From a virus, in IMG/VR virus record IMGVR_UViG_3300006919_011815, positions 1-24,458 of that record: 24,458 nucleotides of DNA; one strand, 5' to 3'. Positions 16,601 through 24,222 of this stretch are shown here, one piece after another. Within the stretch, counting starts at the first letter, position 1. Each line of letters opens with the position of its first letter. Made by a program: the position numbers and the translations under genes. A model generated the notes under the pieces. It was not told where the DNA came from, ran no database searches, and worked only from the letters and a program-made list of their open reading frames with translations.

Positions 16601-16962
16601 TTTCTACTTATCTCAAACAACCAGGATATTATTATACAAAAGATCTTACAATAAGAAATCCTTTCATATATGATAAGGCTATTGATACAGAGCTAGTATA
16701 TGCTTTATACTTAGTTCAACAAAAACTAGATACTTTAGTTCTATCGTTACCTGCCGGTCAACGTACCTCTAAAACAGAAATACAACAATTCTTTAAGTTT
16801 AATAGAAATAATTCTTCAAATCATATTGATATAGTTGTAAGAAATCTTAACATTACTGATATTACTATACGAGAACAAATTAAAGCATCTATTTTAGCAG
16901 AAGCTAAAGACTTTACACCAGTGGGTGTAACAATTAACGATGTAGTATTTAAAGATTATTAA
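13642..16962 (+). CDS. Giant adhesin-like tail protein with LamG-like and propeller-like segments
   Basis: This 1106-residue protein is the largest in the window. The N-terminal 45 residues (TYSVSSVSFPTAEYNDRFISFEQTKSTLEQGLDVN) look like a particle-attachment region. A concanavalin/LamG-like segment lies near 540-620 (RELTFDGSNYTIFNVSDDIDKTKNFTLNFDMYL). It is followed by short beta-propeller-like repeats at about 630-790 (DYIVTTSGNLFYKVNT, DFISSDQKVRRINTNT, FLVVRDKIYILKPTEYFIFNTSG). A second LamG-like segment covers about 890-1015 and ends with DLTIRNPFIYDKAID. The final 90 residues include HIDIVVRNLNITDITIREQI. The make-up suggests a peripheral, glycan-contacting tail protein. Domain calls rest on pattern recognition and need profile or structure comparison. 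Confidence 0.7.
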   Translation: MATTNTYSVSSVSFPTAEYNDRFISFEQTKSTLEQGLDVNLIDALSGARDSKINNYSSFYLTGKNKLSNFISVSSPSQDPAISLVTKIGFERPNNQSSKYFYIFKSNESVTTDQKALGIQPLNKTGLFENNYFFEIEALNNNLCRIKHNDGLFDFYLNYNNTPGIDKFVFYRNTDDYKGIIREQSDVFRYVLDDDGYLQLFKFNNNVLNIVALSGDQLTLTPLLSGSLNRGINNLMHIDYSLDQNKQYINKSFAKYNVRKSSNLILDTANSSLNEDGQYMLTTAYNTISADNFKLNYITLDTNRSEFNFVKRGSNMVDSPIGLGRDPREYYNLNSGNNQERGLDKINLNYSFYDKDVYVENGTDTYFTAPSSIYPYNRLNINDTTFAYNGAFAGPTPFLADKIFIRRQNTTQYDNGRYLCTWLSGGNLGEQGIWVDRYYYPDKISKSAALSSTPVYAPSFQDSVDTINLKVSDAIINKEKFFDKLSDAAIEPNIAIKYERIGNADIKEIVNSSAPLVSAFDMYNTSRVVRGETENYCTDVDTRELTFDGSNYTIFNVSDDIDKTKNFTLNFDMYLDPMNQYGFELLGNNTNRGFGIFQDQTVTPFIHVVSDQTLYIYNTDFELRNKIEFKTKIKQVFKRSALDDYIVTTSGNLFYKVNTQGNKIKLDCGSDILEYIGYYQMHNNIDFISSDQKVRRINTNTFAVSTLSAAEFDVYEKEFCLYDNVLEYNDTIYKLPGTNNNWENDSTVFYQVSNFVVKHNLDSAPEAFLKTDIKDFLVVRDKIYILKPTEYFIFNTSGIFELSGSIGNITIPSPATETTVALSGGTFISMDWVNEYRNGVNFQYPVLLAEGNDDKLYLSKGTMPSLTAAVLSGVSFGHNTPATKLTNYNVINHLYDSSSIDFKLTLTNYLDTEDILTKTISFDPANFEPGFYNFTYRLDTIQGNSTLYINAELYENQTFSPGKYMIQDIFSDEFFIGSAGFQSNMDLSTYLKQPGYYYTKDLTIRNPFIYDKAIDTELVYALYLVQQKLDTLVLSLPAGQRTSKTEIQQFFKFNRNNSSNHIDIVVRNLNITDITIREQIKASILAEAKDFTPVGVTINDVVFKDY

Positions 16963-16965
16963 AAG

Positions 16966-18930
16966 ATGATTATTGATTATTCCTCATATAAAAAAGTTTA
17001 TACTTCCGGTGATTTATTTACTCTCACAGGGTCAGATTTTTATGGTTTTGTTGAAACTAAAGATAATGTTGCCAAAGAAGTAGCAACAGGTAAAACTCTT
17101 ACATCTAAAAACACTTTTGCTACTGATTTATTTTTTACAGATAATTTTACTGATCGTGTTATTAGTGATACTAATATTACTTTGCCAAATTCCGTCGATA
17201 ACTGTACTTTTAGTCTTAATGACAATTTTAACTACGGGTTATTCAAGCTTAAATTAGATAATTTACGAAAAAACAATACCTATGTTTATTCTAGACTTTT
17301 TATAGCATCTAATAAGCTACCGTATACGGAATCCATACGATACGCTTCACTTTCTTCCAATAATTTATCTGCATTTCAGATTAATACATCAAATACCGGA
17401 AACCCTCAGTTTGTAGAAAATGTAAGATTTGAAAATAATCATTATTTAAGTGCTTTTGGATATGTAGTAGATGCTACTGTACAAGCTAATTTAGATTTTG
17501 AAGACCATTTTTCTTTATTTGCTTGTACTTCATCTGATCTCATTTGCTTAACTGGTTCGAATACAGATTTAACTGTTATAGAAGATACTACCGGGTATGA
17601 AACTACAGACGAAAATAATTTATCGTTTAAAGAGTTAGGTGGAATTGCTTCTACAAAAAAACATTTGTATCTATCTGATACCGGTAATAATGTTGTATTG
17701 CGATATGATATTGCTGGTTATGTTAATAATGATAGTTCTCTTAGAAATAAGCGTAACTATATTGAGTTAGTAGGTGGTTATGGTGACTCAAGACGTCAGA
17801 CTAAATTTGTTAGGCCGACAAAATTAGCTGTTACTGATAGCACTGTTGCTGTTTTTGATTCTGGTAACAAAGTTGTTAAAATTTTCGATGAAGAGTTTAA
17901 CTACATAACCCGTATTACATCTATTAATTTCAATACAGAGACATTAGGTGCCATGGGATTTGACCCGGACTTTAATTCTTTGTATATTTTAACATATAAA
18001 GACGTAGCGGTAAATAATATTACATCTCGAGTACCGTATTTATATCGTTTTAGCGGTGAAAACTTTAGATTTAAAGAAGAGATAATTTTAGATGATAGAC
18101 TTTCTCAAACAGAAGAAATAATAGATATTTCTTTCTCAGGTACAGATAGTAATTACTGGTATTTTGCAACAAACAAGACTGTATATAAAAAGTTTAAAAC
18201 ACGACCTTCAAAAATTGTTGGTACATATAGAACAGAACGACTTTATCTCTTGGATTTTACAGACGAGACTGTTGAAATATCTAATAATCCTGTAACTATA
18301 AATAATCGATGGAATTTTAACGATGTTAATTTTTCCCAAGCTGAGTTTATTTGGAATTTAGGTACTCAAGTCGGTGAAGCTGCTGAGACTGAGCAAGTAA
18401 GTGGTCTTCTCGATTCAAGAATTAATTGCTTTTCAATTTTCCAATCTACTAGTAGTTATGATAGGACAATTATGCTAACTAACGGTAGATTATACTTTTT
18501 TGATGAACCTATTATAAGTTCTTATCAGCGAGTTCTAAAGGATCCTAATTACACTAATTACGGGAGTGAAGGATTTTCATTAAATAGTGATAGCTTTATA
18601 CAACAATCTATTGTCAATACAGAGTTATTTAAACTAGTTGATGATGTCCTTCTTCTTAAAAATAATATCGTCGGTAGATTTACTGGTTCATTTAATAATA
18701 ATATATTAGAGCTTGATAATTACAACTATAATGTCAATTTTAGTAAATTTATAACTAAGGAAATTGAAAATTTTTACATTCATAGCAATGAAGAAAATCT
18801 TAATGGAGTTTTAAATAGATGCTTTAAACTAATATATGATGTACAAGAACAGTTAGTTAATTTAGTTGAGCCGGATATAAGTCCTGATGTCCAATCATCA
18901 TATACTATTGGCAGTATTATAGAAATTTGA
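16966..18930 (+). CDS. NHL-type beta-propeller tail protein
   Basis: The 654-residue protein begins three bases after the preceding stop, with no octamer, so co-transcription is likely. Two clear NHL-like units are seen: LGGIASTKKHLYLSDTGNN at about 224-242, followed by VVLRYD, and PTKLAVTDSTVAVFDSGNK at about 284-302, followed by VVKIFD, with looser repeats to about 420. The N-terminal 200 residues are strand-rich (FSLNDNFNYGLFKLKLDNL). The last 60 residues include a helical stretch (LNGVLNRCFKLIYDVQEQLVNLVEPD) that may form a coiled-coil or attachment tail. NHL propellers bind proteins, RNA or glycans. In this setting an outer baseplate or adhesin role is inferred. Its 3' end overlaps an 11-bp inverted repeat. 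Confidence 0.72.
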   Translation: MIIDYSSYKKVYTSGDLFTLTGSDFYGFVETKDNVAKEVATGKTLTSKNTFATDLFFTDNFTDRVISDTNITLPNSVDNCTFSLNDNFNYGLFKLKLDNLRKNNTYVYSRLFIASNKLPYTESIRYASLSSNNLSAFQINTSNTGNPQFVENVRFENNHYLSAFGYVVDATVQANLDFEDHFSLFACTSSDLICLTGSNTDLTVIEDTTGYETTDENNLSFKELGGIASTKKHLYLSDTGNNVVLRYDIAGYVNNDSSLRNKRNYIELVGGYGDSRRQTKFVRPTKLAVTDSTVAVFDSGNKVVKIFDEEFNYITRITSINFNTETLGAMGFDPDFNSLYILTYKDVAVNNITSRVPYLYRFSGENFRFKEEIILDDRLSQTEEIIDISFSGTDSNYWYFATNKTVYKKFKTRPSKIVGTYRTERLYLLDFTDETVEISNNPVTINNRWNFNDVNFSQAEFIWNLGTQVGEAAETEQVSGLLDSRINCFSIFQSTSSYDRTIMLTNGRLYFFDEPIISSYQRVLKDPNYTNYGSEGFSLNSDSFIQQSIVNTELFKLVDDVLLLKNNIVGRFTGSFNNNILELDNYNYNVNFSKFITKEIENFYIHSNEENLNGVLNRCFKLIYDVQEQLVNLVEPDISPDVQSSYTIGSIIEI

Positions 18931-18946
18931 TTGCTTAATACTGCCA
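18909..18946 (+). terminator. 11-bp perfect inverted repeat spanning the stop codon; possible terminator or RNA stem
   Basis: TGGCAGTATTA at 18909-18919 pairs perfectly with TAATACTGCCA at 18936-18946, leaving a 16-base loop that contains the TGA stop of the NHL-type gene. No T-run follows, so it is not a canonical intrinsic terminator. It could be a processing or attenuation stem that isolates the next gene, whose own late-promoter-like motif begins five bases later. The structure is certain; the function is not. Confidence 0.4.
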
Positions 18947-18950
18947 CTAC

Positions 18951-18958
18951 CATAAATA
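18951..18958 (+). promoter_or_regulatory. Late-promoter-like octamer before collar-like gene
   Basis: CATAAATA (seven of eight positions of the T4 late consensus) is followed by TATGT and the ATG at 18964. It lies directly downstream of an 11-bp hairpin, so transcription here may be reset between the propeller gene and the fibre genes. Confidence 0.6.
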
Positions 18959-18963
18959 TATGT

Positions 18964-19575
18964 ATGGCAAGTGAATCATTAACAAACACCAACATTTCCG
19001 AAACATATGTCGGTGTGCTTCATGCTAAAGGTGAGGCTTTACCCGGGTCTGGACAGGAGGATATTTATGACGGATTTGGTAATAAAAGTGCACTTAGTAT
19101 AGGAAAAGCTGGGCAAGGAATTGATGTTGATGGCGCGCTTGGTAGCAACTTTAAAGCCGCAATTGCCGATACAATATACCCAGTTGGTTCAGTTATTTTT
19201 TCTATTGACAATACTAACCCAGGTGATCGATTTACCGGTACAACTTGGCTACAAGTATCTAAAGGAAAGTTTATAGCAGGTGTCGGTCAAGGTACTGATA
19301 ATAGTAGCGATACTCATACAGTTGCAGCTGGTGATGTTGATACAACAGGGGAGTATAAGCATCAACTAACAGTTACCGAACTACCAGAACATACTCACCC
19401 TATTAAGAACTCCTCGAGGTTAGGAAATGATCCTAACGTAGGCTACTATGCCGATCATGGTAATCCTTCTAGACCACAAGCAACTCCCCTACTACCGGAT
19501 AATACAGGTGGTAATCAATCTCACAATAATATTCCGCCAACATTCGGTATGTATGTATGGCAAAGAACAGCTTAA
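18964..19575 (+). CDS. Collar-like short tail/baseplate protein
   Basis: The protein has 203 residues from ATG 18964 (MASESLTNTNIS). A TTG further upstream at 18931 is in frame but lies inside the hairpin and upstream of the octamer, so I reject it. Residues about 70-110 carry YPVGSVIFSIDNTNPGDRFTGTTWLQVSKGKFIAGVG, and the C-terminus has LTVTELPEHTHPI and NIPPTFGMYVWQRTA. This arrangement of a 'YPVGSi..s....nP...fgGTW' strand, a 'LPxHxH' metal-binding loop and a 'PPy..vy.WkRta' end is the phage tail-collar/baseplate-tip fold seen in many phage fibre-tip and gp10/gp12-type proteins. The His residues may bind metal in a trimer. It opens the fibre gene group. Confidence 0.85.
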   Translation: MASESLTNTNISETYVGVLHAKGEALPGSGQEDIYDGFGNKSALSIGKAGQGIDVDGALGSNFKAAIADTIYPVGSVIFSIDNTNPGDRFTGTTWLQVSKGKFIAGVGQGTDNSSDTHTVAAGDVDTTGEYKHQLTVTELPEHTHPIKNSSRLGNDPNVGYYADHGNPSRPQATPLLPDNTGGNQSHNNIPPTFGMYVWQRTA

Positions 19576-19587
19576 CATTTTAAAATA

Positions 19588-20601
19588 ATGCCAGATATTG
19601 AAATAGTAAAATTAAAACTAAGAAGAGGTACTGATGCACAACGTCAGGCTGTAACTCTCGAACAAGGTGAACTTGGGTATACAACTGATGCTAAACGCGT
19701 TTGGGTCGGCGACGGGTTTACTGTAGGAGGTAATAATATAAGTAATATTATACATACCCCAATGTATGTTGGTACTAGAACAGACCTGACAGATGCTGTT
19801 AACGGAGATCTTGTTTATGAAGATAATTTACTATATCAATTATCTGGTACGTATGCTGCTAATTTAACATCATGGGCTTTCATAGGTACAAGACCAGATG
19901 ATTTAACTTTAGAGTATACTGCTAGCAATACCCTTCATATTGCCAACAACGGGGTTGGTATTGCTCAACTAAGTAGTAATGTTGTCGATCTTAGCGGAGG
20001 TCTTGCTTACGGGTCAACGGGATTATCAGCACGAATTGATAATTCTACTATTACGATTAATGCGAACGGTGAACTTGAAACAACCAATGTCAATATTAGC
20101 GCTGGTGATATCGGTCTAGGTCTTAGTGGTGGAGCTGGTGATCCAATTGGTATTAATGTTACTGAAGCACTTACCTTTACAGGTGGTAAGCTTGACTTTG
20201 CTGCAGCCGGTACAGATACAGTTGATGGTGATGCTATTAAAGCAGCTGCCCTCGGAACTGGACTTCAAAAAAGCGGTTCTACAATTGCTCTTGAAACTAT
20301 AGGCGGTGGCACGGCTCAACCGCTTTTTACTTCTGTATTTGATTCAACTGGACGTATTACTTCATCAACTAATGCAGTTCAACAAAATCTTTCTGGAACT
20401 GACGGAACTGGTACTGGTCAACTCTTTTTTGGTTCGCTTAGTGAGGAAAATCCAGGCGCTACCGGAGAAACAGTTATTAATGCTTTATCAGCTAATAGTA
20501 ATCAAACAAGTGCCGTGGCCATTGCTCTATCTTCCGCAGGTTTCATTCAAATTGCATCAGGTGCAAATGGCAACTTCGCAATCCCAGTATTTAAATTCTA
20601 A
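19588..20601 (+). CDS. Tail fibre protein with Mtd-like N-terminal module
   Basis: The 337-residue protein opens with KLKLRRGTDAQRQAVTLEQGELGYTTDAKRVWVGDG (about 8-43), the RRG...GELGYTTD...GDG module that forms the N-terminal attachment domain of many phage fibres and of major tropism determinant proteins. The middle has fibre-shaft style repeats (LSGGLAYGSTGLSARIDNSTITINANGELET, LTFTGGKLDFAAAGTDTVDGDAI). The C-terminal third is Ser/Gly/Thr-rich and ends with a short strand. Fibres with these features are usually trimeric. No octamer precedes it; the gap to the previous gene is 12 bases. The next gene has the same N-terminal module, so the two are likely to sit on the same or equivalent docking sites. 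Confidence 0.8.
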   Translation: MPDIEIVKLKLRRGTDAQRQAVTLEQGELGYTTDAKRVWVGDGFTVGGNNISNIIHTPMYVGTRTDLTDAVNGDLVYEDNLLYQLSGTYAANLTSWAFIGTRPDDLTLEYTASNTLHIANNGVGIAQLSSNVVDLSGGLAYGSTGLSARIDNSTITINANGELETTNVNISAGDIGLGLSGGAGDPIGINVTEALTFTGGKLDFAAAGTDTVDGDAIKAAALGTGLQKSGSTIALETIGGGTAQPLFTSVFDSTGRITSSTNAVQQNLSGTDGTGTGQLFFGSLSEENPGATGETVINALSANSNQTSAVAIALSSAGFIQIASGANGNFAIPVFKF

Positions 20602-20606
20602 AAATC

Positions 20607-22127
20607 ATGGCTAAAAAAATCGAAATTCTCGAAAATACTCTTCTTAAACTTCTCGTTCGTCGTGGAGATAATGCAGATCGTCAAAATATTACATTAAGTG
20701 AAGGTGAATTAGGATATACAACAGATAGTAAACGTTTGTATATTGGTGATGGATCTACACAAGGTGGTCTTATTACCGGTAATAAGTTTTTAGGATCTGT
20801 TGCTGATCATACATCCTTGGTTGAAGGGGCTGTAGGAGATATAGCTTATAATACGACTAACAATATATTATATACTAAAACAGCCACTGGGTGGGATAAA
20901 ATAGCACAAATTTTCGTAGCAGCAAATGATTCAATTATCGTAAATGATACATTAGGAACTATCGCCGTCGGTACTCTATCATCTCAACATTTGAGCGGTT
21001 CAAATGAAATTACCGGTAATTCAATCGAGCTAGTTAGTGGTCAAATTTCCTTAAGCAGTACACAAATAAAATCGAATAGGATTACAGCCTTTAATACTAG
21101 TCACCTACATTTACCACAGAAACTTAATATTAATAATGTTGATTATTCGTTTCCAACAGGTGGTCTTGGAGGGGCAAATAGTTTTCTCAAAGCAGACAAT
21201 TTTGGTAATCTTAGATGGGCTGCTCCAGAATCTGGTGCCACTGTTTTCTTCAACTCATCAGCTGCAGCTGTTCCAGTTGGTGCTATGGTTGAATCAGCTA
21301 CTCTATCCTCAATGCCTACTGGTTGGTTGGTAGCCAATGGTCAGACAGTTGCGGGTGCGGATTATCCAGACCTTTCTGCCGCTATTGGTAATATCTATGG
21401 TGCTAATGCAGGTCATACAACATTTAATCTTCCAAATGAGTCAGCTAATGGCTATGTATTCATTAAGGCTCTTGCCGATACTGTTTCTACTACTAATGTT
21501 ACAGTTACTAATGGGTTAACAGCTTCCTCTAATGGTACTAATACAACTGGAACGGCAATGTCAGTACTCGATAATACTATCGAAATTGGATTACCTATGC
21601 CTGGTTTTGTAGCTTATGATACTGCAATAAATAACGGTACATTTACAACAAAAGCTACTTATACAAAATTTTGGGTAACTGGTTCTGGCGCTACGGGTGG
21701 AAGTGTTGCAGGTGGATCTGCTGCTACTATATATGGTATTCTTTCCGCTCCTATAGGAACTTCTGTTAGTTACACTGTTGGAGCTGGTCGTACTACTGCT
21801 AGAACTCATGGACAACCTTCATATATTTCTATAGGTGGTACTGAGCTAGCTCGTTCGATAGGTGCTATTGCCCCTGCGAGAGACTCTTGGGCAGATGGAC
21901 TTACTGCTAATAATGGTTCATTTTTACCTAACGACCCCCATATGGTTTCTGTACATATTCTTTCTGGAGCTTGGGGTGGTATGGATACTAGCTCTGGTGA
22001 TGAGGAAGTAAATGCTAACCCATCATTCTGGGGCGGAGCCGGAGCTCCCGGTGCTTCTAATCATAGTGTTGGAGGATCATGGGAAGACACAGCACCTGGT
22101 ATAGTTAAGTTTGAATGGGGGATGTAA
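20607..22127 (+). CDS. Tail fibre with Mtd-like N-terminus, tail-collar domain and Gly-rich tip
   Basis: The 506-residue protein has three parts. Residues about 10-50 repeat the fibre-docking module (KLLVRRGDNADRQNITLSEGELGYTTDSKRLYIGDG). Residues about 212-290 form a tail-collar domain (VPVGAMVESATLSSMPTGWLVANGQTVAGADYPDLSAAIGNIYG then TFNLPNE). Residues about 335-506 are a Gly/Ala/Ser-rich domain (FWVTGSGATGGSVAGGSAAT, GGAGAPGASNHSVGGSW) of the kind that forms receptor-binding tips. It starts six bases after the previous stop. This is the best candidate in the window for a host-range determinant. The Gly-rich tip is where sequence variation between related phages would be expected. Confidence 0.85.
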   Translation: MAKKIEILENTLLKLLVRRGDNADRQNITLSEGELGYTTDSKRLYIGDGSTQGGLITGNKFLGSVADHTSLVEGAVGDIAYNTTNNILYTKTATGWDKIAQIFVAANDSIIVNDTLGTIAVGTLSSQHLSGSNEITGNSIELVSGQISLSSTQIKSNRITAFNTSHLHLPQKLNINNVDYSFPTGGLGGANSFLKADNFGNLRWAAPESGATVFFNSSAAAVPVGAMVESATLSSMPTGWLVANGQTVAGADYPDLSAAIGNIYGANAGHTTFNLPNESANGYVFIKALADTVSTTNVTVTNGLTASSNGTNTTGTAMSVLDNTIEIGLPMPGFVAYDTAINNGTFTTKATYTKFWVTGSGATGGSVAGGSAATIYGILSAPIGTSVSYTVGAGRTTARTHGQPSYISIGGTELARSIGAIAPARDSWADGLTANNGSFLPNDPHMVSVHILSGAWGGMDTSSGDEEVNANPSFWGGAGAPGASNHSVGGSWEDTAPGIVKFEWGM

Positions 22128-22170
22128 TAGTTAAATTATATTTATACTTACTTGAAATTTAGATTATCAG

Positions 22171-22178
22171 ATTAAATA
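22171..22178 (+). promoter_or_regulatory. Late-promoter-like octamer before lectin-like/stalk gene
   Basis: ATTAAATA lies in the 56-base gap after the collar fibre gene and ends five bases (TCTGT) before the ATG at 22184. The octamer also sits inside a small CAGAT...ATCTG inverted repeat (five-base arms and loop), which may be coincidental. Confidence 0.5.
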
Positions 22179-22183
22179 TCTGT

Positions 22184-24199
22184 ATGGATTATCCTACAGA
22201 CCTTCCACTCTCAGCTGTTGCAGTACAGATATTCGAGGAAGGCATGTCACCTCAATATGATATTACTTGGTCATTTACATATGAACTAAGCAATTACACG
22301 TCTGGTGATGAAATAGGATATTGCATGTTTTTACAAGATGCTAGCTTTCCATTAAGTGGTGGTGGCGTCGGGCCTGATCTTGGATTTTCAGGAAATACCC
22401 TTCTTAGTGCAGCTTTATCTTCACAACCTTTAAATAAACCTGTTTTAGGTATTGGATTTGATAGTCTGGGAGTTTTTGCATCAGAACTCATATATACAGA
22501 CGGGGTTACTCGTACTGGTAGAAGTTATGAACCTAATAGTATTACAATAAGAGATAAAAATCTCGACATAATTACAACTCATGCTATTAGTGCTTTTGAT
22601 TTAATTAGTTCCGGTAAAAAAACTGTACGTGCTCGGCTTGGTAACTACGGTCGTAAGGTTGTTGTTGATTACAAAGCAGAGTCTGATACATTTTATAAAC
22701 ATTTACTTACCCAGGAACTTTCTGGTATTGACGTGTATTCTAATACGCGGTACCGTCCAGGTGTATCTTTTGTAAAGCCTCTTACAAGTTCGAATACAAA
22801 CGGCACGATCGTTACTACAGGCTTTCATGTTGAAGGTAATCAAACAGAAACGGAAGAAGACACATTTACATTCACACCATTAACAGCATTTGCTATTGAG
22901 AATGCGACGTCCGGACCAGTACCTCAAGAACCACCGATTTCTGAAGATAGACCTAAATTACCATTTTTAGGAATGGAGCCGAATCTTGGATGTCCGGATA
23001 ATACATGTGATTTACCAACTCTCGGTACTAGTTACACGGGTGTATTTGAAACCTCTATATTATATGGAATGTCTGCTTTTATTGGAGATATCGATCTAAA
23101 ATGGAGCACTCCTTTATACCCATACCGGTTTGTTTATACATATGACGATATTATTCGGTTAGATACAGGCTTTGTAGGTAATGAAACCTGGAATTACGGT
23201 GGTGCTTTAAGAAGTCGGTTTACCTCAGAACTACAAGATTCTTTAAAATACGCAAATTACCCACCAATTAATCTTGCACCAGATGGGTATCCTTATGTGG
23301 TTAGTACTTTAACCACCGGTACAAGCTCTATCTACAAAGATACAGATACATCACGTCTCAAAGCTACTGTATACTCACCCCTTTCCACTACTGACTGGGA
23401 AGTATTTGTTGGATGCCCGTTTTATACACTATCATGTGGAATAACTGATCAATATTTATGTGATGTTTCTCGTAGATTTGAACAACTTCGACGCGTTGTA
23501 CTTAGCCCTATTAACCCGTTCCCTGAATGCTCCATAGCTGTGACTCCTAGTGTATCACCTACCCCCTCCATTACTCCGTCTATAACAACTACACCGTTTG
23601 CTACACCTACACCTACACCTTCTGTCACACCTTCAGTAACAATTACCCCGTCTATTTCAATCACACCTAGTGTTACTCCGTCTGTTACTCCATCAGTTTC
23701 AGTTACACCGTCTGTTACTCCATCAGTTTCAGTTACACCATCTATTACTCCTAGTGTAACCCCATCATTAACTCCATCAGCTTCTCTTAATCCATCACCA
23801 CCGGCAGCTTCAGTTACACCATCTGTTACTCCTAGTGTTACGCCATCAATTTCTACTAGTGTTACTCCGTCTATTACTCCTACATCAAGTGTTACACCGA
23901 GTGTAACTCCAAGTGTAACTCCATCATTAACTCCACCAGCTTCTCCTGATCCATCACCACCGGTTGCAGCTTCAGTTACACCATCTATTACTACTAGTGT
24001 TACGCCATCTGTTACTCCTAGTGTTACACCATCAATTTCTACTAGTGTTACTCCGTCTGTTACTCCATCGATCTCTGTAACACCTTCTACAACCCCGTCT
24101 TCATCACCGGCAGCTCCATCACCGTCAGCTACACCATCAATAACACCATCAACTACTCCTGCTCCATCTCCACCAGCTCCAACTCCGACCCCATCGTAA
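22184..24199 (+). CDS. Lectin-like protein with long Ser/Thr-Val-Thr-Pro C-terminal stalk
   Basis: The protein has 671 residues. About 20-230 resemble an L-type lectin/concanavalin-like domain: YDITWSFTYELSNYTSGDEIGYCMFLQDAS, a Gly-rich GGGVGPDLGFSG, then VLGIGFDSLGVFAS, the order of 'G-aFvl...GyG' and 'v.geFDt' strands in that fold. A second domain (about 260-445) has Cys pairs (GCPDNTCD; CPFYTLSCG; YLCDVS; PECS) that could form disulfides outside the cell. From about residue 447 to the end it is almost entirely (S/T)-(V/I)-T-P with Pro/Ala/Ser interruptions, a likely extended polyproline-type stalk or glycosylation-prone segment. An outer-capsid or tail-surface glycan-binding adhesin is the best guess. 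The start follows a late-promoter-like octamer by five bases. Confidence 0.78.
   Translation: MDYPTDLPLSAVAVQIFEEGMSPQYDITWSFTYELSNYTSGDEIGYCMFLQDASFPLSGGGVGPDLGFSGNTLLSAALSSQPLNKPVLGIGFDSLGVFASELIYTDGVTRTGRSYEPNSITIRDKNLDIITTHAISAFDLISSGKKTVRARLGNYGRKVVVDYKAESDTFYKHLLTQELSGIDVYSNTRYRPGVSFVKPLTSSNTNGTIVTTGFHVEGNQTETEEDTFTFTPLTAFAIENATSGPVPQEPPISEDRPKLPFLGMEPNLGCPDNTCDLPTLGTSYTGVFETSILYGMSAFIGDIDLKWSTPLYPYRFVYTYDDIIRLDTGFVGNETWNYGGALRSRFTSELQDSLKYANYPPINLAPDGYPYVVSTLTTGTSSIYKDTDTSRLKATVYSPLSTTDWEVFVGCPFYTLSCGITDQYLCDVSRRFEQLRRVVLSPINPFPECSIAVTPSVSPTPSITPSITTTPFATPTPTPSVTPSVTITPSISITPSVTPSVTPSVSVTPSVTPSVSVTPSITPSVTPSLTPSASLNPSPPAASVTPSVTPSVTPSISTSVTPSITPTSSVTPSVTPSVTPSLTPPASPDPSPPVAASVTPSITTSVTPSVTPSVTPSISTSVTPSVTPSISVTPSTTPSSSPAAPSPSATPSITPSTTPAPSPPAPTPTPS
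23530..24196 (+). repeat. Ser/Thr-Val-Thr-Pro coding repeat region with internal duplications
   Basis: The region encodes many variants of [12 protein letters not shown]. At the DNA level there are nested repeats. A 30-base unit (starting TCTGTTACTCCATCAGTTTC) is found twice in tandem at 23681-23740. A larger block at 23762-23880 recurs imperfectly at 23921-24066, with in-frame insertions of 3 and 24 bases. All changes keep the reading frame, pointing to recombination or slippage within a coding array. Confidence 0.9.
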
Positions 24200-24222
24200 C
24201 AATCGCTACACTCTAGTGAGAT

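Noticed and set aside
18931-18963. TTG start at 18931 for the collar-like gene
   Set aside because: It falls within the hairpin and upstream of the CATAAATA motif. ATG 18964 has the typical five-base spacing and gives a normal N-terminus.
20607-22127. Diversity-generating retroelement target at the Gly-rich fibre tip
   Set aside because: No template repeat or reverse transcriptase is seen in the window, and no adenine-biased duplicate segment was found.
23449-23664. Minus-strand frame opposite the stalk repeats (Val/Gly-rich)
   Set aside because: It is an antisense shadow of the repeat region with no start context or independent support.
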